Below are positions 1-9,712 of a stretch of 22,987 nt of DNA, piece after piece (the first letter of the stretch is position 1; the number at the start of each line of letters is the position of its first letter). Position numbers and translations under genes: made by a program. The notes under the pieces were generated by a model. The model searched no databases. It was not told the origin of the DNA and was given only the letters and a program-made list of their open reading frames with translations. This DNA comes from Chara braunii (Eukaryota; Streptophyta; Charophyceae; Charales; Characeae): positions 676,667-699,653 of the forward strand of contig BFEA01000237.1 of assembly GCA_003427395.1 (NCBI GenBank). The letters are read 5' to 3'.

Positions 1-50
<50 letters not shown>
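1..50. repeat. (CT)n microsatellite at the window edge
   Basis: Perfect CT repeat, truncated by the window boundary. Confidence 0.97.
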
Positions 51-52
<2 letters not shown>

Positions 53-80
53 GCCCGCGCGTTTCAAATTCACAAACTGG

Positions 81-116
81 GAATGAATCTTCCCGCGTGC
101 ACGGGAAGATTCATTC
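81..116. repeat. 36-bp palindrome, copy 1
   Basis: Arms GAATGAATCTTCCCG and CGGGAAGATTCATTC are perfect 15-bp inverted repeats around a 6-base centre. A second copy of the same total length and the same outer ten bases lies at 3717-3752. Confidence 0.9.
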
Positions 117-130
117 TCATGTTGCACTTC

Positions 131-131
<1 letters not shown>

Positions 132-176
<45 letters not shown>
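132..176. repeat. (CT)n microsatellite
   Basis: Perfect CT repeat just right of the 36-bp palindrome. It generates the spurious Arg-Glu and Ser-Leu reading frames on both strands. Confidence 0.97.
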
Positions 177-181
<5 letters not shown>

Positions 182-309
182 GCGCCGCTCTCGTCCTTGT
201 CTGTTTTATTTTTCTTCCCTTTTCTGTTGTTTTTCCCCCCCTTCTTCACTATCCATGGTTTCGTGCACCAATCCCCCGTGTTCACCGGCGCGTATCTTTT
301 TTCCAAGTA

Positions 310-630
310 GGGAAGCGTTATGGTGGTTTGGTTACGTGCTTTTATTTTGTTTTGTTTCTTTTCTTAATTTTTTGCGTGTCATCCCGGAAATAGTTGAGCC
401 TGGCCTTGTAGGATCGACCAGGCCTTCACTTGGGCGACCACCATCGGCCGCTGCCCTCGGGGAAGGCTTGCGGCTAATGTATGGCCCAAGTACTGGTGGG
501 TTAGAGGGCCTCCTCGTTGTCAAGATGTCTTGGAAATGTTATAGAGCATAGGCACACGTATCAGCAGGGTCTGATTGACGAGGTCTTTGTGAGCGAAGGG
601 GTGGGCTAATATTCTGATCTGATAAGCGGC
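310..630. other. Stretch without recognised gene
   Basis: Short overlapping frames on both strands show no domain or codon pattern I can support. A small imperfect inverted repeat (GCCTGG / CCAGGC) lies around 400-425. Confidence 0.5.
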
Positions 631-636
631 TTTATG

Positions 637-709
637 AGATGTAGCTCGGTGGCTAGAGCACCGGTTGGAAATGCGCATTCTGGTATGACGTTGAAGGTTC
701 AAAACTCCG
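637..709 (+). repeat. Degenerate tRNA-like segment (SINE head or tRNA relic)
   Basis: An A-box-like TAGCTCGGTGG at 642 sits in a D-arm (GCTC...GAGC). A B-box-like GGTTCAAAACTCC follows at 696-708, at typical internal-promoter spacing. The anticodon and T stems do not close properly, so it is not a working tRNA gene. The 113-residue frame across it is most likely incidental. Confidence 0.5.
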
Positions 710-1040
710 CAGCCTTGCGCATGGACACCGACAGGGCGTTAGAATGGCGCGCGGCTGGACACACACCCTCTTGGGATGACGCATGTAAGTTATTACAGAC
801 ACTGTCTGCGCACCACCCAAGGGGTAGTCCATGGTTGTTGTATGTGAGGACTTGGGCGATGGTGGGTATCTTGATGTCCTTGGTCTACGGGGTTGTCATG
901 AGACTTTTGGGTGGCTTGCATAGTCTGTTTACTCAAGACCAGCAGAGCACATCTACAGACTATTTCACAGTGTAGGTCAATAGTCTAGGTCACTTGCACA
1001 ACTCAGATAAGGTCATGTGTTCGATACCAGACTGTATCTT

Positions 1041-1635
1041 AGGGTTGGTCATCCTTTTAGTACGTGGTCAAAGGATTGAGGTTGGCATAGCAGTTCCTTC
1101 GTACGGGATGTCGGGAGTGTCAGGAGGTAGTGCACTTTACCGCAGGGCCGGAACGGGCTCCAGGGACATACGAGGGAACCGAGGATTGTATGCTCTCAGA
1201 TTACCATACAACACAGGGTTAAGAGATTATCCAGGGTCAATACATACAGTGCATGATTCACGATTGAGGGTGGGCTATCCTCCTAGTATGTACGTTAGAG
1301 TTAAGGCTAGCATAGCAGTCCTTACTACGGACGTCGGGGGTGTCAGGAGATACTGCACCTTACCGCGGGGCCGGAACGGGCTCCAGGGATATACGAGGGA
1401 GCGGAGGATCCCCATCTCTCTACCATCAACATCATAGTACACTGTAGTAAAAAGACAACATCAAGATAAAGAAAGAAACTCAGTCCATAACTCATGACCT
1501 AGGGTTGGCTATCCTCCTAATACATAGCATAGGGTTGAGGTTGGCATAGCAGTTCCTTAGTACGGGATGTCGGGGGTGTCATGGCCGGAACGGGCTCCAG
1601 GGACATACGAAGGAATGGAGGATACCCAACTCTCT
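1041..1635 (+). repeat. Three diverged copies of a ~230-bp tandem repeat
   Basis: Copies begin at about 1041, 1267 and 1501 and share AGGGTTGG-CATCCT, GGCATAGCAGT, TACGG, GTCGGG and CCGGAACGGGCTCCAGGG. The third copy lacks roughly 24 bases before CCGGAACGG. The 147-residue frame running through it is probably incidental. Confidence 0.85.
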
Positions 1636-1740
1636 ATTAGCACTACACAACTAAGTTAGATGGGAGTCACTGTGCACCCTCATGAAGACCTGTAGTAGCA
1701 TGTTCAAACCTAGCTCCCGAAGTCCCTTTGCAATCAGCCT

Positions 1741-2480
1741 TGCACGACGTCTGCTTCAACCAGGGCTGAGCAGGGGGTAGGCATCTCTGCTTAGCCCCGG
1801 TACCTACAACCGCTGTCGGTGTGAATACCCTTATAAAGGTATCCGCCCTGGTTTCTGCAAATAACAGAAAATATGTTCGATTTAAAAGTACACCGTGTGA
1901 GACGCGACTGTGTCTGCAATTTATGTTGGCTCAATGGTTGACTAAAGCATAAAGTGTGTGGGCGCGCAGTTTTGAGGCGCGCGTGATCCTTTTTGCTTGT
2001 TAATGATTGAAGAGTCGGCGTGGTCACCGACCTTTTTATTTTTTGATTAAAAATAGGATTGAACATATTCTGTCTCGAGATTGGTGTGTTGGTCTATGAC
2101 CCATGCGTACGTGCGGAGGACGACATCGTCAATAGCGTTAATTTTCAAAAACATTTCGGTAGGTCCACGCATCACGCCGTATCCGTTTATTTAAGCGTCT
2201 GTCAAAACTAGACCCAGCCTTGGGCCTAGCACTAGCGGTTACGGCGTCAGACTTTCATCAAAGAGATTCAGGGATCGAGATCAAGCTGCGACGACGCGGG
2301 AATGTTAGAGTAGCGGGAAGGGACCAAGGGGTTGAGGGTCTGGCGAGGCTATCCCCTTTGGTTTTGTCTCCAGCAGCGTTGGAACGATGCTAGTGGGTTA
2401 TTTTTCTTCGATTCGTCATATTCTGACGATTAATTTTTTCTAAGTATTTTATTATTCACCGTCGTATTATCAATTATTAA
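1741..2480. other. Stretch without recognised gene
   Basis: I find no supported coding region. There are small fold-backs, the clearest being ACCAAGGGG at 2323-2331 with CCCCTTTGGT at 2353-2362 (one bulged T). Confidence 0.5.
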
Positions 2481-3540
2481 TCTATGTACTGGTGTTCCTT
2501 GACTTGGACGCGGCGCTGGATTTAGAGATCGTCACAGCGGTCGAGGACCTCAAGAGCACGCATCTTTGGGTTGCCCTACGAGTTCTTGCGTCTTCGGGAT
2601 GCCGACAAAATTCCTTTACGCTAACTGTTCCGGAATGCGAACCGAGGAGTTCGGTGTGCATGCGAATCGGTGGGTGAGTTAGCCCACGAGCCAGAAGAAT
2701 TCGAGTGGCGGGGACCTTCTGTAGGAATACCGTCTGATTCCCATAGTCCGCGGTGGAGGGGTTGGGTGTGAGTATGCCCATGGGACTCCCCTCCACCTCG
2801 GCCCTCAAAGTTCTTATTAAAAAAATTGATATTACCCTCAAGATTTGCGCAGGGACCCACTTTACCGAGGTTTAAGCATTACGGGGGCCAGGCAGTGGCA
2901 CAACGGAAGTCATAAGCACCTGTGGAGCGACGCAGTGGAAAGACAAAGAGCGGTGTAGGGAGGATCTTGACTGCGAGCAACTTCATTGGGGAAGACGAAT
3001 GAGCAAAAAGCCCGGTCCACAGAGGCCCACGCTAAGCTTTGCAGCAGGTCGCGCTGCGAACGGCTGCCTGTGCGGGAACTGGCCGTTAAAGGTCCAAGGC
3101 GGTAGCAGACTCTGTCTGAGCGGAGCTAGAGGGAGAGGTTGTGCGGCAAGTCACCGGCCAGTCCGTTCGTCGGACTCGAATGTAGCGACAAAAGACTATC
3201 CGGACTGCCCAGTAGTTGATTCAGGATAAGTTTTCTATTTGGCGTTGTAATAGTTAGGCTGGCCACTGCGTTAGGCGTTGCCGAAACAAAAGAGAGAAGG
3301 ACGAGTGGGTGGTCAAGGCAAGAGCGAGCGTAGCAGAAAACCGAATGAACCCGGACGAAGATCGTGCCGGGTGCATTCGAATGTGATGGGAGACTGATAT
3401 GGCAGAGGGAGAGATGGACGGCCCGCTCAATCCAAGATAGGATTAGGCTAGGAGAGAGTGTACGACGGGATTTGAAGGCGGGCGACTTCAAATCCACTAT
3501 AGTTTTGGCAATAAGCCGGTAAAGAAAGGAGTAGAAAAAA
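2481..3540. other. Stretch without recognised gene
   Basis: Several overlapping frames of 60-123 codons occur on both strands, but none has a recognisable domain, start context or continuation across plausible splice sites. It may be decayed repeat sequence. Confidence 0.4.
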
Positions 3541-3716
3541 AAAAGGGTATATCTCGCTCGATAGTGAAGGGATTTGAGCGAGGAAGGACTCGAATCCGAG
3601 GTTTTCGGTTATGGCGTATTGATTGGTAAGGTCAATTTTTGTGTAAGGTTAGTAGAACAAGAGTTAGGAGGAAAAGCAGATGCGCCGGGAGAGTGGTAGG
3701 TTGTTGTATAAGTGTG

Positions 3717-3752
3717 GAATGAATCTACCCGCGCGTAGGGCCAGATTCATTC
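3717..3752. repeat. 36-bp palindrome, copy 2
   Basis: The outer arms GAATGAATCT and AGATTCATTC are identical to copy 1. The inner part (CCCGCGCG centre) has diverged, so pairing stops after ten bases. The flanking sequences of the two copies differ, so this is a dispersed unit and not a large duplication. Confidence 0.85.
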
Positions 3753-4119
3753 AATTTTGTATATCCTATTGTCGAAAGCAGTGTGAGGGTACCGACGAAT
3801 ACCCCTATGTTTTACTTTGTTTATTTTTATCGGGGAGCGTGAAGAACCGAGCAAGATGCGTTCAAACAGTGGAACACAGGTAGCAGCGAGGAGAAGAGCG
3901 GGTGGCGAAGAAACGTTGTTAGTCGGAAAAAAAAAGGGGGAGGAGGGAGCTTACCTGACAAAATAGGATTCCTCCACGTTCTGGCGGGAGATTCCTCCCA
4001 ATATCGCTTGATCTGTTTAATGGAGGTTGCACGACGATTCCGGGAGATGTTTGTTTGAGCACTGTATCTCTCATGATCAGGTGAAAGGTTCACTTCAAGT
4101 TTCACTCAGGTCTACTGAA

Positions 4120-4156
<37 letters not shown>

Positions 4157-4157
4157 T

Positions 4158-4246
<89 letters not shown>
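4120..4246 (+). repeat. Long poly-G tract interrupted by six T
   Basis: G runs of about 35, 37 and 49 bases are separated by TTTTT (4155-4159) and a single T (4197). It could form G-quadruplexes if real. Poly-G is also a known artefact of two-colour sequencing chemistry, so its length should be doubted. Confidence 0.9.
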
Positions 4247-4247
4247 C

Positions 4248-4625
4248 GTAAACCCGCTTTGCTCTGTTTGGAGTGAACTGGAAGAATCCCCTTGCTATAT
4301 TGCGAGTTCTGCTGATCTTCGGGTCGCCTGTTCTTTGGGTCGTTTTTGTTGTGCTTTGCGTGTTGCTCCGCTGCAGTTCATTACTATACGAAGTTGTTGC
4401 GTCAGTTGCCATTTGCAGATGCGGTGCAAATGACTTGTAAGCCCGCTTTGCTGTGTTTGGAGTGAACTGGGAGAATCCCCTTGCTATATTGCGAATTCTG
4501 CTGATCTTCGGGTTGCCTGTTCTTTGGGCCGTTTTTATTGTGCTTTGCGTGTTGCTCCGCTGCACTTCATTACTATACGAAGTTATTGCGTCAGTTGCCA
4601 TTTGCAGATGCGGTGCAAATGACTT
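4248..4625 (+). repeat. 189-bp tandem duplication
   Basis: Copies at 4248-4436 and 4437-4625 align without gaps and differ at scattered positions. The period is 63 codons, so open frames persist through both copies on each strand (for example repeated FAPHLQMATDA on the minus strand). No recognisable protein family. Confidence 0.92.
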
Positions 4626-4639
4626 GTACTGCATTTCTC

Positions 4640-5160
4640 CATACATCTAAGAAGAGCACAGAGGGTGTCCTCAATATGAATGTTGTTCTTCTAGACTACG
4701 TAATGACAGGTTGGCCGGAGGATAAAGTGTTGTAACTTGGGCGAGTGGTCAAAGTTTGCATGAGATGTATTGTTGCGATTGGAGGGTTATCAAGGAGTCT
4801 ACAACTGGTGGTTGACTTCGGTTTGACCAATCTGTTGATGCGTCTGGCCGCCATTGCGGGGCCCTTAGGTAGTCGAAGGTATCAAGGTCCTCTCGCGCGA
4901 GTCTGAGAGCACGTCTCTTGTATCTGAGAGTCTTAATGCTTCTCCTTTTGCCCTTCTCACTCTAAGTCTAGTCTGTTGGTTCTGAGAGGAAGGCGACAGG
5001 CGAGATTGCAACCCGTAGGACCGCAGCAAGACTCTGTGGGGAGTCAACCCACCGATTGTGGGAACTCTGTTGAAACTAAGGAGGAGTTTTGGAGGCAGGG
5101 AACTGAAAGGTAACCATTGCTTTCTTTTTATAAAACCTGTTATAACCCCTAACTGTATTC
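4640..5160. other. Stretch without recognised gene, left of the AT-rich island
   Basis: No supported coding frame. Composition becomes AT-richer from about 5110. I looked for a retroviral-type primer binding site or terminal TG and found nothing convincing. Confidence 0.4.
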
Positions 5161-5210
5161 CTTGTTACGTTTTGAATGAGTATATTGTATGCACCTCTAC
5201 TTTGACTTTC

Positions 5211-5239
5211 AGTTTGACTGTTAGGACATGATTCAGACT
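5211..5239 (+). repeat. Outlying stem-loop left of the array
   Basis: AGTTTG at 5211-5216 pairs with CAGACT at 5234-5239 (one G-T pair). It may be a weak member of the array. Confidence 0.4.
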
Positions 5240-5358
5240 TAAATAAAGGAAGGTATGTGTAATGCCAGTTTCAATTTTATTGTCCGACTGAAAGCAGACT
5301 GTGAGATTGCATATAGGAGGAAGACCGTATTGCTTGGGTTTGACTGGGTCAACCAAAG

Positions 5359-6079
5359 ACTGGGAGAGTCTCCATAAGATTGGAGGACCCAGTGCTGTGT
5401 TTATTTTTGATTGTCTGAAGGACCAGACAAGTTCCCATAAAATTGGGTGGTCTGGTTGCTTTGACTAGCGCAGGCTGCATGTGTTTGACTTTCAGGGACC
5501 AAGCATTTTTTCATAACATTGAATGAGTTGGTTTCCTTGCTTCTTTGGGTTTTCTTATGTTTTATTAGTTCTGAAGGAGAGTTGAGCATGTTTCAGAAGA
5601 TTGGATGACCCTGACTCTCTCTTGTTTATTTTGAGGGCGAAAATTTAGCTGAAGGACTAGACAGGTTCCCATAAGATTGGGTGGTCTGGTCTGGAGTCGT
5701 GCACATGCTGAAACCAAAAGGTTAAATTTGTTTATATCTTATATTACTTACTTATGAATAGGCTAGTCATACATTTTTTCATAAGATTAGATGGTCTGAC
5801 TATAGCTTATCACTAACTGAAGAGAGTATGAATTAAAAATAAAATTGTGGTAAGACGGGACAGGCTGAACCTTGATCTTAAATGACCGGTTCAGTCATAT
5901 GTTACCTTAAAAGACAAAGTGCAGACAATTATATATAACTTTGATATTTAAATGGTCCAAGGCGACTAGGCTGACTAACCTAGTCATGAGCCCCAAAAAG
6001 AGAAAAGTTGTAGTGCCATGTGTTTGAGTGTATTCTATGGATGAGCTAGACAGGTTCCCATAAAATTGGGTGGTCTAGC
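5359..6079 (+). repeat. Array of about nine similar stem-loops
   Basis: Stem-loops start at about 5359, 5422, 5498, 5577, 5656, 5764, 5864, 5964 and 6045, spaced 63-108 bases. The best copies share one plan: outer stem of 6-7 bp, five unpaired bases, inner stem of 3-4 bp, loop resembling ATAAGATT or TAAAAT, inner stem, two unpaired bases, outer stem. Examples are ACCAGAC/GTCTGGT (5422-5456) and GCTAGAC/GTCTAGC (6045-6079). The stems at 5864 and 5964 lack the inner stem. Function unknown. Confidence 0.75.
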
Positions 6080-6213
6080 TTTTTTTATGTCTTATGTAAG
6101 CTGGGTATAAGGGGGATAAATCATTAACAGATTATGAACTATTGTTTGATAAGGTTGGTTTTGGGCTTGTGAGAGTACTTACCTTTGTGGTTTGACCTGC
6201 ATGTGGCTGAGTG

Positions 6214-6230
6214 AGACTACTACTTAGTCT
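6214..6230 (+). repeat. Outlying stem-loop right of the array
   Basis: AGACTA and TAGTCT form a perfect 6-bp stem around CTACT. It may be a degenerate last member of the array. Confidence 0.45.
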
Positions 6231-6404
6231 GAGTTTCAGTTTGATAGGTAGTTGCTTTAGATGTTCGCCACGTGCTAGAGTCATAGGAGATAGTTTCAAT
6301 TCATGCATTTTCTGAACTAAGTTTATTTTTTTTACTTAGATCGATTTCTGCATTTTATGGGATCATTTATTATACTTGATTTGGTATAAATTTTGGTAAG
6401 CTAC

Positions 6405-6950
6405 TTTCTCTACGGGAAGCGCTGCCGAAATTTCTACAAAACCAAGGAGTTGTCAGATTTTGTTTTTTCAAGGTTCAATTTGTCTGACTTTTTTAGGCTT
6501 AGTAAAAATTTAGAATTTTTTTTTTTTCTAAAGGGAGTGCTGCCCAAATTTTTGCTACTTCAGGGAGTTAGACAAAAATTGAACTTTGCGAAGTCAAAAA
6601 CACTTTAGATTCTGAACTTAACTTTGTATAGATCTTGGATTAACACTTTTTCAAAGGGGGTGCTGTCGAAATTTCTACAAATCTAAAGAGTTAGTTAAAT
6701 TTTGTTTTAATTGAACTCAAATTTACTATGAATTCATATCTAACTTATTAAAAATCTGGAAAGTTTTTTTTCTAAAGGGAGTGCTACCGAAATTTTTACT
6801 GATTCAGGGAGTTAGACAAAATTTGACTTTCCAGAGTTATATATTATTTTTGTTTTCCTGAGTTAGTATAATTTATGAGAAGACACTTTTCCTGCGGGAA
6901 GCGATGCTGATTTTTTTTTCAGTTTAAAGGAGTTCGAATATATTTTGACA
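6405..6950 (+). repeat. Five diverged copies of a ~121-bp tandem repeat
   Basis: The landmark GCTGCCGAAATTT or its variants begins at 6421, 6539, 6662, 6783 and 6906 (intervals 118, 123, 121, 123). Each copy has a T-rich run, then AAAGGGAGTGCTGCCGAAAT, then about 15-20 bases on GGAGTTAGACAAAATTT. The first and last copies share CGGGAAGCG instead of AGGGAGTG. Confidence 0.88.
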
Positions 6951-6959
6951 GGTGACAAT

Positions 6960-7700
6960 TATGACAATCCACCATGAATAGGGGAGATGTTGTCATATGT
7001 CTACATTGCGTTGGGTACTGACTTAGAGGCCTAGGCTTAGCTTGTAGAAGGACCTTGGGTGAGAATGTGCTATGAAACTTTATTCTCCATACACTTATGA
7101 GTTTAGTTTAGGTATTGGTCTGTCTTGTGTCATAGGTCTTCTTGATCGTTTGATTGAGGATTTGGACTAGATTCAACTTGATCGTTTGATTGGTTGCCGA
7201 TTCGTCGGTTTACGACTCAACTGCAATTCATCCTCAATACTCAACCTAAAAGGTTTTAGCCCTGATGGGTTTTATTGTTTTATTAAGGTTTTCACCCGGA
7301 ATTTTATTGAATGACCATTTAACAAAGGTACAAAGTATTTAATTATGGAAGGTTGGACAAAGGTTGGGGTTTGCATGACTAAAGCGAGGAGTATGAGAAT
7401 GGTTGAAGTTGACTCCGTGTAGTGTGTGAATTTTTTGTTGACTCTTTGATGTGATTGCATGTATGTTCTGCGGTTCGGGCTTTGGATTTGATTGTCTGCG
7501 ATCATATACATATATATATGGTTGTGAGGAGTCTCACTGTGATTGTGCGAAGTGATCGTCACATACTTATTCCCTTTTTACATATGTACATGTACATACC
7601 TATGTTTAGGTGTTCGCATGACCTGAGGGACCCACACTTAAGGGTTTAATTGGGGTCGAGATTGAGAAAGGGAGGATCCCCCCCCCCCTTTGTTTATTGT
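6960..7700. other. Right flank of the AT-rich island, no gene recognised
   Basis: A direct repeat TTGATCGTTTGATT occurs at 7143 and 7179. A short (AT)n stretch lies near 7505-7520 and a C run ends at about 7689. No coding frame is supported. Confidence 0.5.
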
Positions 7701-7875
7701 ATGTTTCTTAAAGAGATTTCTTAGTCGGGCGTTAGTCATAAGTATGAATTCGAGGTCCTTGTCCAGGACATCCTAGGTCCTAGACTCTGCATGGAAGAGA
7801 TCACCCCCCGCTCAGAGCCTATTTGCCCTACCCACCGAGACACTCAGCCTAAAAGTCGGAGGTGCTGTAGAGGCC

Positions 7876-7899
7876 GCACGACTGTTTCTTCAGTCGTGC
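7876..7899. repeat. Small perfect hairpin
   Basis: GCACGACTG and CAGTCGTGC form a 9-bp perfect stem around TTTCTT. It is isolated and its function is unknown. Confidence 0.7.
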
Positions 7900-8910
7900 A
7901 ATATCGTGAAGGGGTAGACCCTCATCATATTTCGAGTTTGACATTTGAGTGTCATAAGCGGCACTCGAACCCACGAGGGACTGCTCGATTATGGACACTA
8001 CATAGTATGCCATCACTTCGACTGCTTGCGTATGCCTGCATTGCGAGTCGATATGAGTTAGCCATGCGTCCGCGTGGTTTTATACTAAGTCTCACGCGCG
8101 TCGCATATCCAATTTCCGCATTGGAAAGTTATGGGATGGCTACTAAGGGACTAAGAGTGTTGTCGCATTGTCTGTCATGTGTCTTTCTGTATATGTGTGT
8201 GTGCGTGTTTGTTATAATTTTTATGTCTTTAGAGTGGTGTACGCGTGGTGTGTGGGATTCGTCCTAGTCGACCGACGACGAGTCGCGCTTGGGACCTCAG
8301 CCCCCCAAGGCACCGGTTCGCGTGCAGGTCCGATAGAGGTGTAAAACCGCGCGTACCGCCTATGCTACGGCGAAAGAGAAACGCCCTCGGCTGGTCCACC
8401 TATGCGATTGCAACTGATTAGCTTTCGTATTGTGGACTGATAGCTCGGTGGGGATACGCCCACCGAAGGGAGGTGATAACTTCCGTAAGGTGGACGTAAG
8501 TCGTGCCTCGCGTCGGCCCTATCCTGTCGTAGGGGTTCGTGAGAGGTATGGCTGGCGCACTCGGTAGGAGCGGCTTGCTGAAGCTCTATGCATATATTGC
8601 ATTGAGGATCAGACCGACTCCTTCGTGACGCGGTCGGGAGGGTCCCGCCCCGTTTTGTGCGGTTCAGGACCGATGTGCTCGACACCGCTGTCTAGTCAAG
8701 TTACCCCGCCAAGATGGCAATGGGTGATGGTCCTGAGTGGTTAACACTAGGGTAGGACAGGGGGGGTGGGGGTGCGCCAGGGCAAAAAAATAAGAGGAAG
8801 GGTGGGTGGGGTCTTCAGAGGGGTTCATCTGGACAGCTGAGTGGCCGAGTATTGTGGGTGACTGCCATCCGTCTAGTATCCCACCTCTACAACAATTTGG
8901 GCTTTCTTAT
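7900..8910. other. Stretch without recognised gene
   Basis: Frames of 106 and 158 codons on opposite strands show no known domain. G-rich patches lie around 8759-8815. A segment with GAGTGGCCGAGT near 8840 followed by 21 A at 8912-8932 could be the tail end of an older retroposon, but I cannot define its limits. Confidence 0.4.
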
Positions 8911-8950
8911 TAAAAAAAAAAAAAAAAAAAAAGTAATGTTTTGAATGTAT

Positions 8951-9184
8951 CCAGCGGACTAGCTCAGTTGGTAAGGCACGCAAGTGCCATTCAGGTGGTC
9001 TTGGGCTCAATCCCCATGGGCCTCATGTACGTAGAGATAGGCCGTTGGTCCCCCCAATTGGCATTAAAAAGTAGTCTCTGCTGATGTTCATAAGGGGAGG
9101 GGTAATTGGGGAGGCACAACGACTGGCCACTCAGATGATGCTCGGTCCCTCTGCTACCGGCTGTCCCCTGGCTGGTGTCCCCCA
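8951..9184 (+). mobile_element. tRNA-derived SINE, forward copy
   Basis: The head has an A-box TAGCTCAGTTGG (8960-8971) and a B-box-like GGGCTCAATCC (9003-9013). It is followed by an unrelated body containing GGCCGTTGGTCCCCCC, GCTGATGTTCATA and TGCTACCGGCTG. The inverted copy at 9458-9712 shares the whole core, which defines the extent of the family. Pol III transcription and LINE-driven mobilisation are inferred from the SINE structure. Confidence 0.85.
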
Positions 9185-9321
9185 TTGGGAGTTCCCTAAA
9201 GGCAACAAGGCCACCCTGGGCTGAAAAGGCCACCCGGTGTTAGCCCGATGATAATATATATATTTAAAGGCTAATTCTTTAAGCCCAACCAATTCAATTA
9301 CCTGTCAAATCTGGACAGGAC

Positions 9322-9341
9322 GGCCTTTCAGGCCTTTTTTA
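9322..9341 (+). repeat. Hairpin followed by T run inside the SINE pair
   Basis: GGCCT, TTC, AGGCC, then TTTTTT. It resembles a terminator; in a Pol III unit the T run alone could end transcription. It is placed between the two SINE cores. Confidence 0.4.
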
Positions 9342-9457
9342 TTGTCATTATAGTATTACGGGGAACCCCGTAGCAGCCACATCCGTGCTCAAGCCTCCAA
9401 CGAGGGAACATGCGGGAGCTGCACCCACCAGCAGGTGCGATACCTGCTACAGCAGGT

Positions 9458-9712
9458 GGGCGATACCGGCCAGGGGTCAGCCGGTAGCATCAGGACCGAG
9501 CTTCTTCGATGGGCCAGTCACTGTGCCTCCCCTCCGGTCCCCTCCCCCTATGAACATCAGCAGTCTCTGCGCAATGCCACTCGGGGGGACCAACGGCATA
9601 TCTCTAGGTGGCGGGCGCCAAGCTTGCCCAGGAAGGTGCATGAGGCCAATGGGGATTGAACCCAAGACCTGAATGCCACTTGCGTGCCTTACCAACTGAG
9701 CTAGGCCGCTGG
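9458..9712 (-). mobile_element. tRNA-derived SINE, inverted copy
   Basis: On the minus strand it reads CCAGCGGCCTAGCTCAGTTG, then a B-box GGGTTCAATCC, then the same body as the forward copy with an extra ~28 bases after the head (around 9606-9635). Beyond about 9458 the two copies diverge. Their 3' ends face each other. Confidence 0.85.

Noticed and set aside
634-975. 113-codon frame resembling a small membrane protein
   Set aside because: It starts inside a tRNA-like segment, has no recognisable domain and no supporting splice context.
994-1437. 147-codon frame
   Set aside because: It runs through two copies of the ~230-bp repeat, whose frames are not conserved between copies.
3570-3605. 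B-box-like GGATTCGAGTCC on the minus strand with inverted CTCGCTC/GAGCGAG nearby
   Set aside because: No A-box at the expected distance and the T stem does not pair, so not called a tRNA or SINE.
4095-4646. 183-codon minus-strand frame with a long polyproline run
   Set aside because: It is the poly-G tract and the 189-bp duplication read in reverse; there is no known domain and the polyproline depends on an uncertain homopolymer.
5359-6950. CRISPR-like array
   Set aside because: Repeats are diverged, spacing is irregular, and the sequence context is eukaryotic.
7965-7995. GTGGGTTCGAGTGCC on the minus strand, T-arm-like
   Set aside because: No A-box upstream on that strand and the arm does not close.
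9322-9341. Bacterial-type intrinsic terminator
   Set aside because: It lies inside a eukaryotic SINE pair; the hairpin is short and there is no bacterial gene nearby.
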